Assembly: GCF_009755815.1 (NCBI RefSeq)
Contig: NZ_WRPK01000003.1
Span: 1 to 64,000 of the forward strand
Origin: Flavisphingomonas formosensis
GTDB lineage: Bacteria > Pseudomonadota > Alphaproteobacteria > Sphingomonadales > Sphingomonadaceae
Length of the DNA: 64,000 nt
Reading direction: 5' to 3'
Shown here piece by piece: positions 34,829 to 42,652 of the stretch (positions are counted from its first letter, which is position 1; each line of letters starts with the position of its first letter). Under the pieces are notes generated by a model. That model was not told the DNA's origin. It did no database searches and saw only the letters and a program-made list of their open reading frames with translations. The translations under genes were made by a program, and so were the position numbers.

Positions 34829-35597
34829 GGATAAAGTGATCGTGATCAGCGGCGTGGGGCCGGGCATGGGCCAGGCAATGGCCCGCATCGCTGCGGCGGA
34901 AGGCGCCAAGGTCGGCCTCGGCGCGCGCAACAAGACGTTCCTCGACGAGGTGGCGGCCGACATCAAGGCGAAGGGCGGCCAAGCAGTGGCGGTGCCGACC
35001 GACGTCACCAGCGCCGACCAGTGCCGCGCGCTGGCCGAGGCGACCGAAGCGGCGTTCGGTCCGATCACCGGCCTCGTCAACAGCGCCTATGCGCATGGCG
35101 CATGGCTGCCGACCGATGTCGCGGATGCCGAGGAGTTTGCGTCCGTGTTCAACGTCAATGCAGCGGGCGCGTTGCGCATGGCGCAAGCCTGCCTGCCGTC
35201 GATGCAGAAGGCGGGCGGCGGCGCGATCGTCAACGTGTCGACCATGTCGACCGTCAATCCCTTTCCGGGCGAGGGCGCCTATGCCACCGGCAAGGGCGGC
35301 ATGAATGCGTTGAGCCGGCACATGGCCAAGGATTTCGGCAAGCATAACATCCGCGTCAACGTCGCGCGCATGGGCTGGATCGGCGGCGCGCCGGTCTGGG
35401 GCCATATCGATCGCGAAGTGGCCGCGGGGAGGGACCGTGACGAGGTGATCGCGGAGATCACGGCGCGCATTCCGATCGGCATCATTCCGCCGGAAGATGA
35501 TTGCGCCCGGGCCGTGCTGTTCTTCGTGTCCGATTTTTCGAAGGTGGTCACCGGGGCGTCGCTCGACGTCAATGGCGGCCAATATATGGCGCCCTGA
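34818..35597 (+). CDS. Short-chain dehydrogenase/reductase
   Basis: A 259-residue SDR overlapping the flavoprotein gene by 11 bp. The cofactor loop SGVGPGMG (11-18) replaces TGxxxGIG. LVNSAYA replaces NNAG. Ser lies in NVSTMST, YATGKGG gives Tyr-x3-Lys, and C-terminal GASLDVNGGQ. Variant loops like these occur in SDRs of steroid and terpenoid operons, so cofactor preference is uncertain. Confidence 0.82.
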   Translation: MLLKDKVIVISGVGPGMGQAMARIAAAEGAKVGLGARNKTFLDEVAADIKAKGGQAVAVPTDVTSADQCRALAEATEAAFGPITGLVNSAYAHGAWLPTDVADAEEFASVFNVNAAGALRMAQACLPSMQKAGGGAIVNVSTMSTVNPFPGEGAYATGKGGMNALSRHMAKDFGKHNIRVNVARMGWIGGAPVWGHIDREVAAGRDRDEVIAEITARIPIGIIPPEDDCARAVLFFVSDFSKVVTGASLDVNGGQYMAP

Positions 35598-35614
35598 GCG
35601 GCAGGAGAGAGATT

Positions 35615-36709
35615 ATGAGCAGTGAAGCGGAAAAGCGCGTCGCATCGGGCGAAGCCTGGAGCGACTTCTGCCGGCGGCTGGATGCGATTGGTCAGGTGGT
35701 GCTCAACTATGATCTGGCCGGCACGCCGATCGACCAGGCCGAGGGCTATCGTTATCTGAGCCGCCTGACCCGGATCGCGCTCGACATGCATCTGGAGGAA
35801 GCGGACACCGATTTCCCCGGCTTCTATGCGGCCTCCCATCCCACGGCGAAGATCGGCGCGGACAATCCCGACAACATCTACATGAATGCGTCCATCTCGG
35901 GCGCGCGCCGCTATCGCATCACCGGCAAGCGCAACAGCGTGCCGATCCTGAGCTTCGGCACCAAGGCCAATCGCTATGCGATCGACGGCACCATGGCCTC
36001 GACCGGCGAGCTCGATTCCGCCGACATGCAGTTCGGCCCGGACGGCAGCTTCGAGATCATCGTGAGCAAGGACAAGGCGAACGGCAATTGGCTGCCCCTT
36101 GCCGAGGACAGCTCCATGCTGCTGGTCCGCCAGACTTTCCTCGACCGCGACAATGAGGAACCCGCCAAGATCAAGATCGAGGCGATCGATCCGCCGCAGC
36201 CGACGCCGGTGCCGCTGACTGCCGAGAAGCTGGAACAGGGATTCCAGCGCGCCGCCGCCTTCGTCGAAGGCACGGCCAAGACCTTCCTGCGCTGGACGGA
36301 CATGCTGGTCGGCGAGCAGCTCAACAAGCTGGAGACCACCGACCAGACGATGTTCTACAAGGCGGGCGGCGATCCGACCATCTTCTACCTGCATGGCTAT
36401 TGGAAGCTGGCGCCGGGCGAGGCGCTGGTGATCGAGACGCCGGTCCCCGAATGCACCTTCTGGAACTTCCAGGTCGACAATATCTGGTTCGAGTCGCTCG
36501 ATTACCGGCACCACAAGGTGCATGTGAACAAGCATACGGCGAAGCTGAATCCGGACGGATCGGTGACGATCGTCCTCGCCGACAAGGATCCCGGCTACGG
36601 CAATTGGGTCGACAAGGCCGGGCATGACCAGGGCACGATGCTGCTCCGCTGGACGAGCGCCAGCGAGCATCCGGTGCCGAAAACGAAGGTGGTGAAGATT
36701 GATGGGTGA
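35615..36709 (+). CDS. DUF1214-domain protein
   Basis: A 364-residue protein without signal peptide. The C-terminal third carries DUF1214 features: GETPxxxxxxFWNFQVDNIWFES-like text (actual ETPVPECTFWNFQVDNIWF), SLDYRHHKVHVNKHTAKLNPDGSVTIVLADKDPG and GNWVDKAGH. DUF1214 proteins appear next to cytochromes P450 and steroid genes in sphingomonads and mycobacteria; their activity is unknown. GGAGAGA precedes the ATG. It lies between an SDR and the ipdE1 homologue, and its Arg/Tyr-rich pocket residues hint at an enzyme or binding protein for the same substrate. Confidence 0.72.
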   Translation: MSSEAEKRVASGEAWSDFCRRLDAIGQVVLNYDLAGTPIDQAEGYRYLSRLTRIALDMHLEEADTDFPGFYAASHPTAKIGADNPDNIYMNASISGARRYRITGKRNSVPILSFGTKANRYAIDGTMASTGELDSADMQFGPDGSFEIIVSKDKANGNWLPLAEDSSMLLVRQTFLDRDNEEPAKIKIEAIDPPQPTPVPLTAEKLEQGFQRAAAFVEGTAKTFLRWTDMLVGEQLNKLETTDQTMFYKAGGDPTIFYLHGYWKLAPGEALVIETPVPECTFWNFQVDNIWFESLDYRHHKVHVNKHTAKLNPDGSVTIVLADKDPGYGNWVDKAGHDQGTMLLRWTSASEHPVPKTKVVKIDG

Positions 36710-36733
36710 TCGTTCGTCCGGGCAGGTGCAGTC

Positions 36734-37888
36734 GTGAGCGGCCTGCGTGAAGAAGCGCGGGCCTGGCTTGCCGAGGCCCTGTCCGGGCCATTCGCGGATC
36801 TGAAGGGCGTTGCCGATTTCACGACGGCGCCCCCGCGGCGGCGCGAGTGGGAGCAGGCGCTGGGCGCGGCCGGCCTGAGCTGCATCGGCTGGCCCAAGGC
36901 CTATGGCGGCCGCGGCGCGAGCATCGCCGAGCAGGTGGCGTTCGCCGAGGAATATGCGTTGGCCAAGGCCCCGTCGCGCGTCGGCCATATCGGCGTCGAA
37001 CTCGCGGGGCCGACCATCATCGCCTTCGGCACCGACGAGCAGAAGGCGCGCTTCCTGCCCGATATCGCGGCAGGCCGTGCGCTCTGGGCGCAGGGCTATT
37101 CCGAGCCTAATGCCGGATCGGACCTTGCCAATGTGCGCACCCGCGCGCGGCTGGAAAATGGCCGCTGGGTGATCGACGGCCAGAAGATCTGGACCTCGCT
37201 CGGCATGTATTCGGATTGGGCGTTCGTCGTGACCCGCGTCGAGGAAGGCAGCAAGGGGCCGAAGGGCCTCGCCTATCTGCTCGTGCCGCTCGACCAGCCG
37301 GGCATCACCGTGCGCCCGATCCGGCAGATGACCGGCGAGGCGGAGTTCGCCGAGCTGTTCTTCGACGGCGCCGTGACCGATGCCGACAATATCGTCGGCG
37401 CGCCGGGGCAGGGCTGGGCGATCGCGATGGCGACGCTGGGTTTCGAGCGGGGCGTCTCCACCGTCGTCCAGCAGATGCATTTCGCCAATGAACTGGATCT
37501 CCTGATCGCCACCGCCAAGGCCAATGGCAAGGCGCGGGATCCGCTGATCCGCCAGCGTATCGCCGATGCCTGGACCGGCCTCGAGATCATGAAGCACGGC
37601 CTGATCAGGACGCTGTCCGACGAATCCACCGAACAGCTGGGCGAGGAGGCGCTGACCTCCAAGCTCTACTGGTCGCGCTGGCACCGTGCGCTCGGCGACT
37701 TGGCGATGGACGTGCAGGGCCTGGCGGGCGAGATCGGCCATGCCGACGAGTATCGCTTCGATCAGCTCACCCACATGCACCTCGCCTCGCGCGCCGACAC
37801 CATCTATGCGGGCGCGAGCCAGATCCAGCGCAACATCATCGCCGAGCGTGGCCTGGGTCTGCCACGCGAGCCGCGGGGCGATCTGTGA
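36734..37888 (+). CDS. ipdE1: Acyl-CoA dehydrogenase, FadE30/IpdE1 homologue
   Basis: A 384-residue acyl-CoA dehydrogenase matching mycobacterial FadE30 (IpdE1) along its length: CIGWPKAYGGRG, WAQGYSEPNAGSDLA, WVIDGQKIWTS, YLLVPLDQPG, GFERGVST and IQRNIIAERGLGLPRE. IpdE1 forms an alpha2-beta2 enzyme with IpdE2 that desaturates the HIP-derived indane CoA thioester. As in that class, the Glu of the usual YEG motif is replaced (IYAGAS). The start is GTG (36734). The likely partner is the smaller dehydrogenase at 43436, on the other strand 5.5 kb away. The next gene overlaps by GTGA. Confidence 0.83.
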   Translation: MSGLREEARAWLAEALSGPFADLKGVADFTTAPPRRREWEQALGAAGLSCIGWPKAYGGRGASIAEQVAFAEEYALAKAPSRVGHIGVELAGPTIIAFGTDEQKARFLPDIAAGRALWAQGYSEPNAGSDLANVRTRARLENGRWVIDGQKIWTSLGMYSDWAFVVTRVEEGSKGPKGLAYLLVPLDQPGITVRPIRQMTGEAEFAELFFDGAVTDADNIVGAPGQGWAIAMATLGFERGVSTVVQQMHFANELDLLIATAKANGKARDPLIRQRIADAWTGLEIMKHGLIRTLSDESTEQLGEEALTSKLYWSRWHRALGDLAMDVQGLAGEIGHADEYRFDQLTHMHLASRADTIYAGASQIQRNIIAERGLGLPREPRGDL

Positions 37889-38244
37889 GCTTCAAGGTCA
37901 TCGCGCTGCTCAAGCGCCGCGCCGATCTGACGCGCGAGCAGTTCATCGACTATTATGAAAACCGCCATGTGCCGCTGATCCTGAGGCTGACGCCTGGGAT
38001 CAGCGGCTATCGCCGCAACTTCGCGGATTTCGAAGGGGCTTATGTCTTTCCGGAGGCCGCGCCGTTCGATTTCGATGTAGTGACCGAACTCTGGTATCCC
38101 GACCGTGCCGCCTATGATCATGCCATGGCCGTCACCGCCACGCCTGAAGTCTGGACACAGATCGAGGCGGACGAGAAGAATTTCCTCGATCGCGGCAAAA
38201 CGCGGCTGTTCGTTGTGGAAGAACGGATCAGCGAACTGGGCTGA
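37885..38244 (+). CDS. EthD-domain protein
   Basis: A 119-residue single EthD/dimeric alpha-beta-barrel domain: FKVIALLKRRADLTREQFIDYYENRHVPL at the start and VTELWYPDRAAYDHAMA in the second helix. The HVP motif is typical of EthD. The start is GTG, overlapping the ipdE1 stop by GTGA. It is the last gene of the plus operon. EthD of ethyl tert-butyl ether degraders is required with a P450; elsewhere its role is unknown. Confidence 0.78.
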   Translation: MSFKVIALLKRRADLTREQFIDYYENRHVPLILRLTPGISGYRRNFADFEGAYVFPEAAPFDFDVVTELWYPDRAAYDHAMAVTATPEVWTQIEADEKNFLDRGKTRLFVVEERISELG

Positions 38245-38340
38245 CCATCTATGTCTTCATAGAGATCATCGTCGCCCCGGCGGAAGCCGCGGGCGCCGAT
38301 GAGCTTAGGTTGAAGCATAGCGCCATCTTTTCACCCGCTT

Positions 38341-38420
38341 GCACTGAGCTTGTCGAAGTGCTCCCTTCTTTTCGTCCCTTAAGAAAGTGACGGCTTCGAC
38401 AAGTTCAGCCCGAACGGCTT
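38341..38420. repeat. Dispersed inverted repeat (GTCGAAG family), copy 2
   Basis: Arms CACTGAGCTTGTCGAAG and CTTCGACAAGTTCAG enclose CTCCCTTCTTTTCGTCCCTTAAG. It matches the element at 6581-6663. It lies in the 236-bp gap between the convergent genes ending at 38244 and 38481 and may serve as a terminator for both. Confidence 0.75.
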
Positions 38421-38480
38421 CTAAGGATCGTTTCACCCTAAAGTCAGCACATTCAAAATTTGCCCGCACCCGGGTCGCGA

Positions 38481-38984
38481 TCAGTCCATGTCCTCTGCGA
38501 CGAGGCGCTCGCCATTTTCCTCCACCAGCGCGCACCAGCGGAAGTCGTGCTTGATGAAATTCTGGCCAAGGCTGTAGCGTACGCGACGGACGCCATCGAT
38601 CTTGTCGATCGTCTGGTGCAGGAATTCGGTCAACTGGTTGCCATTTTCCACCAGCGTCATCGCCAGCACGTCGGCACGGCCAAGCATCGTCGCGACGAAG
38701 GTGATCTCGGGCAGCTTGGCCAGCGTCGAGGCCAGTCCTTCGATGTGGCCCGCCGTATCCGCTTCGATCCACAGATAGGCGAGAATCGGATTCACCAGCC
38801 GCTTGGTGTTGGTGATGGCGGCGACGCGGATCACCTTATTGTCCAGCAGGCGCTTCAGCCGCGATCGGATGGTGCCTTCGGTCAGCCCGAATTCGCGCCC
38901 GATCTCCCGGTTGCTGACGCGTGCGTCCTTGCCGAGGCGTTCGATGATCTGGTGATCGAGTTCGTCGAGGGTGATGCGGCTCAT
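38481..38984 (-). CDS. Lrp/AsnC-family regulator, second member of tandem pair B
   Basis: A 167-residue protein: AsnC HTH (LDELDHQIIERLGKDARVSNREIGREF, EGTIRSRLKRLLD, residues 6-45) and a RAM domain (EADTAGHIEGLASTLAK...GRADVLAMTLVE). It resembles the second member of pair A (24524), but the acidic tail is absent. The start at 38984 overlaps the stop of its partner by ATGA. The C-terminus ends FRWCALVEENGERLVAEDMD. Confidence 0.85.
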   Translation of the reverse strand: MSRITLDELDHQIIERLGKDARVSNREIGREFGLTEGTIRSRLKRLLDNKVIRVAAITNTKRLVNPILAYLWIEADTAGHIEGLASTLAKLPEITFVATMLGRADVLAMTLVENGNQLTEFLHQTIDKIDGVRRVRYSLGQNFIKHDFRWCALVEENGERLVAEDMD

Positions 38985-39499
38985 AGCGGCGACCATTCGG
39001 GATTATATTTGAGAACCTTGAGGGCAAGGCCCGGGAACAGCCGTTCGACGCCGGGGACGTGCGCGATCTCGTGGGTGAGGATGCGATCGAGATCGCTGAG
39101 GTCGCGGGCGATCACCTGGATTTCGAGATCGTAGGTGCCGATCGCGACGCTGACCGTGACGACCGCGTCCAGCTTGGCGAGATCGGCGCCGACATCCGCC
39201 GCCGTCCGGCCTTTGACCTGGACGCCCACGGCGGAAAGCGCGTCGAAGCCCATCGCGTTGAAATCGCGCATGGCGACGACTCGGACGGTGTTGCTTTCTT
39301 CCAGCCGGCGCAGGCGCGTGCGCACCGTCGCCTCGTTGACCTCGACGATTCGCGCAAGATCGCGATTGGCGATCCGGCCGCTTTGGCGCAGCGTGGCGAT
39401 GATCTTTTCGTCGATCCGGTCCAGCGTGAAATCGGCGTCTTCGTCCCGCCCGTTCGCGCGGCCACCGGCCTTGCGCTCCGTTTCGCTTCCGTCAGCCAA
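38981..39499 (-). CDS. Lrp/AsnC-family regulator, first member of tandem pair B
   Basis: A 172-residue protein with a charged 25-residue leader (GSETERKAGGRANGRDEDAD) before the AsnC HTH (LDRIDEKIIATLRQSGRIANRDLARIV). The recognition segment EATVRTRLRRLEE, then RDFNAMGFDALSAVGVQVKGR, parallel the first member of pair A. The RAM domain shows GTYDLEIQVIARD. It is translationally coupled to 38481. An inverted repeat TATCAC-N6-GTGATA lies 78 bp upstream of its start as a possible autoregulatory site. Confidence 0.85.
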   Translation of the reverse strand: MADGSETERKAGGRANGRDEDADFTLDRIDEKIIATLRQSGRIANRDLARIVEVNEATVRTRLRRLEESNTVRVVAMRDFNAMGFDALSAVGVQVKGRTAADVGADLAKLDAVVTVSVAIGTYDLEIQVIARDLSDLDRILTHEIAHVPGVERLFPGLALKVLKYNPEWSPL

Positions 39500-39576
39500 T
39501 TTTGCGCTGCTCCCTCACCTTCGGATCGTCCAAACTCGACACGCGCAGGGAACAGCTTCGAGGCGTTTCGTCAAGC

Positions 39577-39594
39577 TATCACAATCAGGTGATA
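39577..39594. promoter_or_regulatory. Inverted repeat upstream of Lrp pair B
   Basis: TATCAC-AATCAG-GTGATA, a 6-bp dyad 78 bp before the start at 39499. It is a candidate binding site for the Lrp/AsnC pair; no match was found near pair A. Confidence 0.3.
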
Positions 39595-39612
39595 TGATCG
39601 ATCCGGCCACAC

Positions 39613-39660
39613 TGCACCGAAGAGCGCTGAAAACCGTGGGTTTCGCGGTCCTTCGGTGCA
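39613..39660. terminator. Long hairpin beyond the end of the steroid operon
   Basis: A perfect 10-bp stem TGCACCGAAG / CTTCGGTGCA encloses a 28-nt loop containing a small AAACC-GTG-GGTTT hairpin. It lies 40 bp past the last operon gene (stop at 39700, minus strand). No T-run follows, so termination is only a guess. Confidence 0.35.
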
Positions 39661-39699
39661 TTGTGAATTTTGGCGTTCGGACTTGGCTCCGGTGCAGAA

Positions 39700-40455
39700 T
39701 CAGCGGGCCAGGCAGCCACCGTCGACCACCAGCGGATGACCGGTGATGAAGCTCGACTTGTCCGAGGCGAGGAAGACGACGGCGTCGGCGATCTCGCTTG
39801 CCTGGCCGATGCGCGGCATCGGCTGCAGCGTCTTCAGGAAGGCGTTGGCCTGCGGATCGGCGATCAGCGGCGCGGTCATCCCCGTCTCGATCACGCCGGG
39901 GCAGACGCAGTTCACGCGGATGCCCATCGGCGCATATTTCACGGCGGCGGACTTGGTGAGGCCGATCACCGCATGCTTGCTGGCGCAATAGCCCGCACCG
40001 CCATTGCCCGACTGGCCGGCGATCGAGGAGGTGCCGATGATCGAGCCCTTGCCGGCCTTGACCATGTGGCGCAGCTCCGCCGCCATGCAGAGCAGCACGG
40101 CGCGGTAATTGGTGTCCATGGTGAGGTCCGCGGGGCCGAGATCGCCCCACGGCACGGTGAAGTCCTCGGGCGAGATGCCGGCATTGTTGAACGCCGCATC
40201 GATCCCGCCCCAGCGCTCGGCGACGCCATCGACGAAAGCATCGACCGCCGCCTGATCGGTGACGTCGCACTCGACCGCATAGGCCTCGCCGCCCTTGGCG
40301 CGGATCATCTCGGCGGTTTCCTCGGCGCCGGCCAGATCCGTATCGGCGATGGCAACCTTCGCGCCCTCCTCGGCAAAGGCGAGGGCGGTCGCGCGGCCGA
40401 TGCCGCTGGCACCGCCGGTCACGATCGTGGAACGTCCTTCGAGCAGGCCTGCCAT
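39700..40455 (-). CDS. Short-chain dehydrogenase/reductase
   Basis: A 251-residue classical SDR: TGGASGIG (14-21), DAAFNNAGI, catalytic Ser in GTSSIAG, YCASKHA for Tyr-x3-Lys, VCPGVIETGM, and C-terminal GHPLVVDGG. GGGGAGAG precedes the ATG. It is the last gene of the long minus-strand block. It resembles general glucose/cyclohexanol-type SDRs, and its steroid role is inferred from position alone. Confidence 0.83.
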   Translation of the reverse strand: MAGLLEGRSTIVTGGASGIGRATALAFAEEGAKVAIADTDLAGAEETAEMIRAKGGEAYAVECDVTDQAAVDAFVDGVAERWGGIDAAFNNAGISPEDFTVPWGDLGPADLTMDTNYRAVLLCMAAELRHMVKAGKGSIIGTSSIAGQSGNGGAGYCASKHAVIGLTKSAAVKYAPMGIRVNCVCPGVIETGMTAPLIADPQANAFLKTLQPMPRIGQASEIADAVVFLASDKSSFITGHPLVVDGGCLAR

Positions 40456-40479
40456 GACTTCTCTCCCCTTATCCTAGCT

Positions 40480-40590
40480 CCCTCTCCCCACCGGGGAGAG
40501 GGCTGGGGAGAGGGGCGTCAGACCAAGAGCAGAGCTCTCAGCTCGTCGCGACTGCCCTCTCCCAAACCCTCTCCCAATCAGGGAGAGGGC
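40480..40590. repeat. Intergenic inverted repeat (CCCTCTCCC family)
   Basis: The left part CCCTCTCCCCACCGGGGAGAGGG is a hairpin in itself, and so is the right part CCCTCTCCC-AATCA-GGGAGAGGG. Together they form a larger dyad around AGAGCAGAGCTCTCAGCTC. It sits between the thiolase stop (40603) and the next SDR start (40455), inside the operon. Confidence 0.8.
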
Positions 40591-40602
40591 TTCGGTCATT
40601 GA

Positions 40603-41805
40603 TCACACCAATTCGAACAACCCCGCCGCGCCCATGCCGCCCGCGATGCACATCGAGGTGACGACATAGCGCGCCCCGCGGCGCTTGCCCTCGAGCAGCG
40701 CCGTGCCGACCATGCGGCTGCCGGTCATGCCGAACGGGTGGCCGAGCGCGATGCCGCCGCCATTGACGTTGAGCTTCTCCGGATCGATGCCCAGCTTGTC
40801 GCGGCAATAGAGCGCCTGGCTGGCGAACGCCTCGTTGATCTCCCACAGATCGATGTCTTCGATCGTGAGGCCCGCGCGCGCGAGCAGCTTGGGGATCGCG
40901 AAGACCGGGCCGATGCCCATCTCTTCCGGCGCGCAGCCCGCGACCTGGAAGCCGCGATAGACGCCGAGGATCGGCAGGCCTTCCTTCTCGGCGATGTCGC
41001 GTGCCACGATCACCTGCGCCGAGGCGCCGTCCGACAGCTGGCTGGCATTGCCGGCGGTGATGTGATGGCCTTCCTTGATCACCTCGCCATTTTTGTAGAC
41101 GGGCTTCAGCGCGGAGAGACCTTCCAGCGTGGTGTCGGCCCGGACGCCCTCGTCGCGGTCGAGCGTCACCTCCTGCTTGCCGGTCTCATTGCCTTCCTTG
41201 TCGAACAGCGCCTTCTGGACGGTGATCGGCACGATCTCGTCGGCGAAGCGGCCGGCGGCCTGCGCGGCGGCGGCGCGATGCTGGCTGACATAGGAGAATT
41301 CGTCCTGCGCCTCACGGCTGATGCCGTAGCGTTCGGCGACGATCTCGGCGGTCTCGATCATCGGCATATAGGCATGCGGCTCGGCCGCGATCACCGCCTG
41401 GGAGCGGTTGCGATAGGTGGACGCATGCTTGGTGAGCGTGAGCGAGATCGATTCCACGCCCGCGCCGACCGCCGCATCGATATCGCCGGCGATGATCGAG
41501 CGCGCGGCGAGTGCGACCGCGGTGAGGCCGGAGCCGCATTTGCGATCGAGCGCGAATCCGGGAACGGCCTGGCCGAGGCCCGCGGTCGCCGCGGTCAGCC
41601 GGCCGATATTGTAGCTTTGCGTGCCGGACTGGGTGCCGACGCCCAGGAAGATGTCGTCGATGCGCTGCGGATCGATCCCCGAGCGCGCGATCGCCTCGCG
41701 CACGACATGGCCCGAAAGCACCGGCGCCTCGGTGTCGTTGAAGGCGCCGCGATAGGCGCGGCCGATGCCGGTGCGGGCGGTGGAAACGATGACGGCTTCA
41801 CGCAT
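40603..41805 (-). CDS. Thiolase (acetyl-CoA acetyltransferase family)
   Basis: A 400-residue thiolase with the full catalytic set: Cys90 in DRKCGSG, His356 in [14 protein letters not shown] and Cys386 in [14 protein letters not shown] is also present. It cleaves a 3-ketoacyl-CoA with CoA. It is distinct from the FadA6 homologue at 46316 and closer in wording to general acetyl-CoA acetyltransferases, so it probably handles a later or side-chain intermediate. Its start is 4 bp after the stop of the ketosteroid isomerase gene. Confidence 0.88.
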   Translation of the reverse strand: MREAVIVSTARTGIGRAYRGAFNDTEAPVLSGHVVREAIARSGIDPQRIDDIFLGVGTQSGTQSYNIGRLTAATAGLGQAVPGFALDRKCGSGLTAVALAARSIIAGDIDAAVGAGVESISLTLTKHASTYRNRSQAVIAAEPHAYMPMIETAEIVAERYGISREAQDEFSYVSQHRAAAAQAAGRFADEIVPITVQKALFDKEGNETGKQEVTLDRDEGVRADTTLEGLSALKPVYKNGEVIKEGHHITAGNASQLSDGASAQVIVARDIAEKEGLPILGVYRGFQVAGCAPEEMGIGPVFAIPKLLARAGLTIEDIDLWEINEAFASQALYCRDKLGIDPEKLNVNGGGIALGHPFGMTGSRMVGTALLEGKRRGARYVVTSMCIAGGMGAAGLFELV

Positions 41806-41809
41806 GGGG

Positions 41810-42181
41810 TCAGGCTCCGATCTTGTGCATATTCTCGTTGGAGAAATACGCCTTCATATGTGTGATCTTGCCGTCCGCATTGAAGTGCTGAAGTTCGATC
41901 ACGTCGATGCGCATGTCGCCCACCGCCGCGTAGAAGGCAAAGGCGCCGGTATCTGCCGCGCTGGTGATCGGTGCGCTGAGCGTGAGCTTGGCGCCCATCG
42001 CCATGCTGCGCGCATAGAAAGCGAGGATGTCGTCATGGCCGCGTGCGGAGGCACCGCCGACGGGATCTTCGAGCAGCCCGTCGGGCGCGAACAGATTGGC
42101 CACCGCCTCGGCGCTGCCGGAGTTGAAGGCGTCGACATAGGCCTTCACGCGGGCCTCGATGTCCTGATGCGAAAGCGGCAT
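41810..42181 (-). CDS. ksi: Steroid delta-isomerase (ketosteroid isomerase) homologue
   Basis: A 123-residue protein close in length and sequence to the 125-residue ketosteroid isomerase of Comamonas testosteroni, which moves the C5-C6 double bond of 3-keto steroids to C4-C5. By hand alignment, Tyr15 matches Tyr14 and Asp39 (EDPVG) matches the base Asp38. The position of Asp99 appears to be Glu96. C-terminal FSNENMHKIGA parallels the FGEKNIHAGA end. Only 4 bp separate it from both neighbours. A simple SnoaL protein is the alternative, but the EDPVG and C-terminal matches argue for isomerase. Confidence 0.8.
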   Translation of the reverse strand: MPLSHQDIEARVKAYVDAFNSGSAEAVANLFAPDGLLEDPVGGASARGHDDILAFYARSMAMGAKLTLSAPITSAADTGAFAFYAAVGDMRIDVIELQHFNADGKITHMKAYFSNENMHKIGA

Positions 42182-42185
42182 GAAC

Positions 42186-42650
42186 TTACTCCGGATAATA
42201 GCGGTTGATCGTATCGACCACGCAGGCCGGCTTGTCCGATCCTTCGAGTTCGATGGTGATGCGCACGATCGACTGGATCGCGCCCTTGATCTCCTCGGCC
42301 GAGACGATCTCGCCGACCGCGCGGATGCGCGAGCCGACGGGCACGGGCGCCAGAAAGCGCGTCTTGTCGGTGCCGACGTTGACGCCGTGGCTGAATCCCT
42401 GGACGTCGACCAGCTCGGGCAGGAACTTGTTGGCAAGGCTGAGGGTCAGGTAGCCATGCGCGATCGTCTTGCCGAAGGGGCCGTCCTTGGCGCGCTCGGC
42501 ATCGACATGGATCCATTGATGATCCTCGGTCGCATCGGCGAACTGGTCGATCCGCGTCTGCTCGATCTGGAGCCATTCGGTCGGGCCGAACTTGGTGCCC
42601 TCGCTGCCGAGGAGGTCGCGCGGATTGGCGAAGACGACGGGCGCCACCAT
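42186..42650 (-). CDS. MaoC-like (R)-specific enoyl-CoA hydratase
   Basis: A 154-residue single hot-dog protein: FADATEDHQWIHVD carries the catalytic Asp and His of the hydratase-2 motif, then GPFGKTIAHGYLTLSL and FLAPVPVGSRIRA. It closely follows mycobacterial HtdZ (Rv0130). It hydrates trans-2-enoyl-CoA to (R)-3-hydroxyacyl-CoA, here probably after the FadE dehydrogenases. The ATG at 42650 sits just before the end of ipdF. Confidence 0.87.
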   Translation of the reverse strand: MVAPVVFANPRDLLGSEGTKFGPTEWLQIEQTRIDQFADATEDHQWIHVDAERAKDGPFGKTIAHGYLTLSLANKFLPELVDVQGFSHGVNVGTDKTRFLAPVPVGSRIRAVGEIVSAEEIKGAIQSIVRITIELEGSDKPACVVDTINRYYPE

Positions 42651-42652
42651 GG

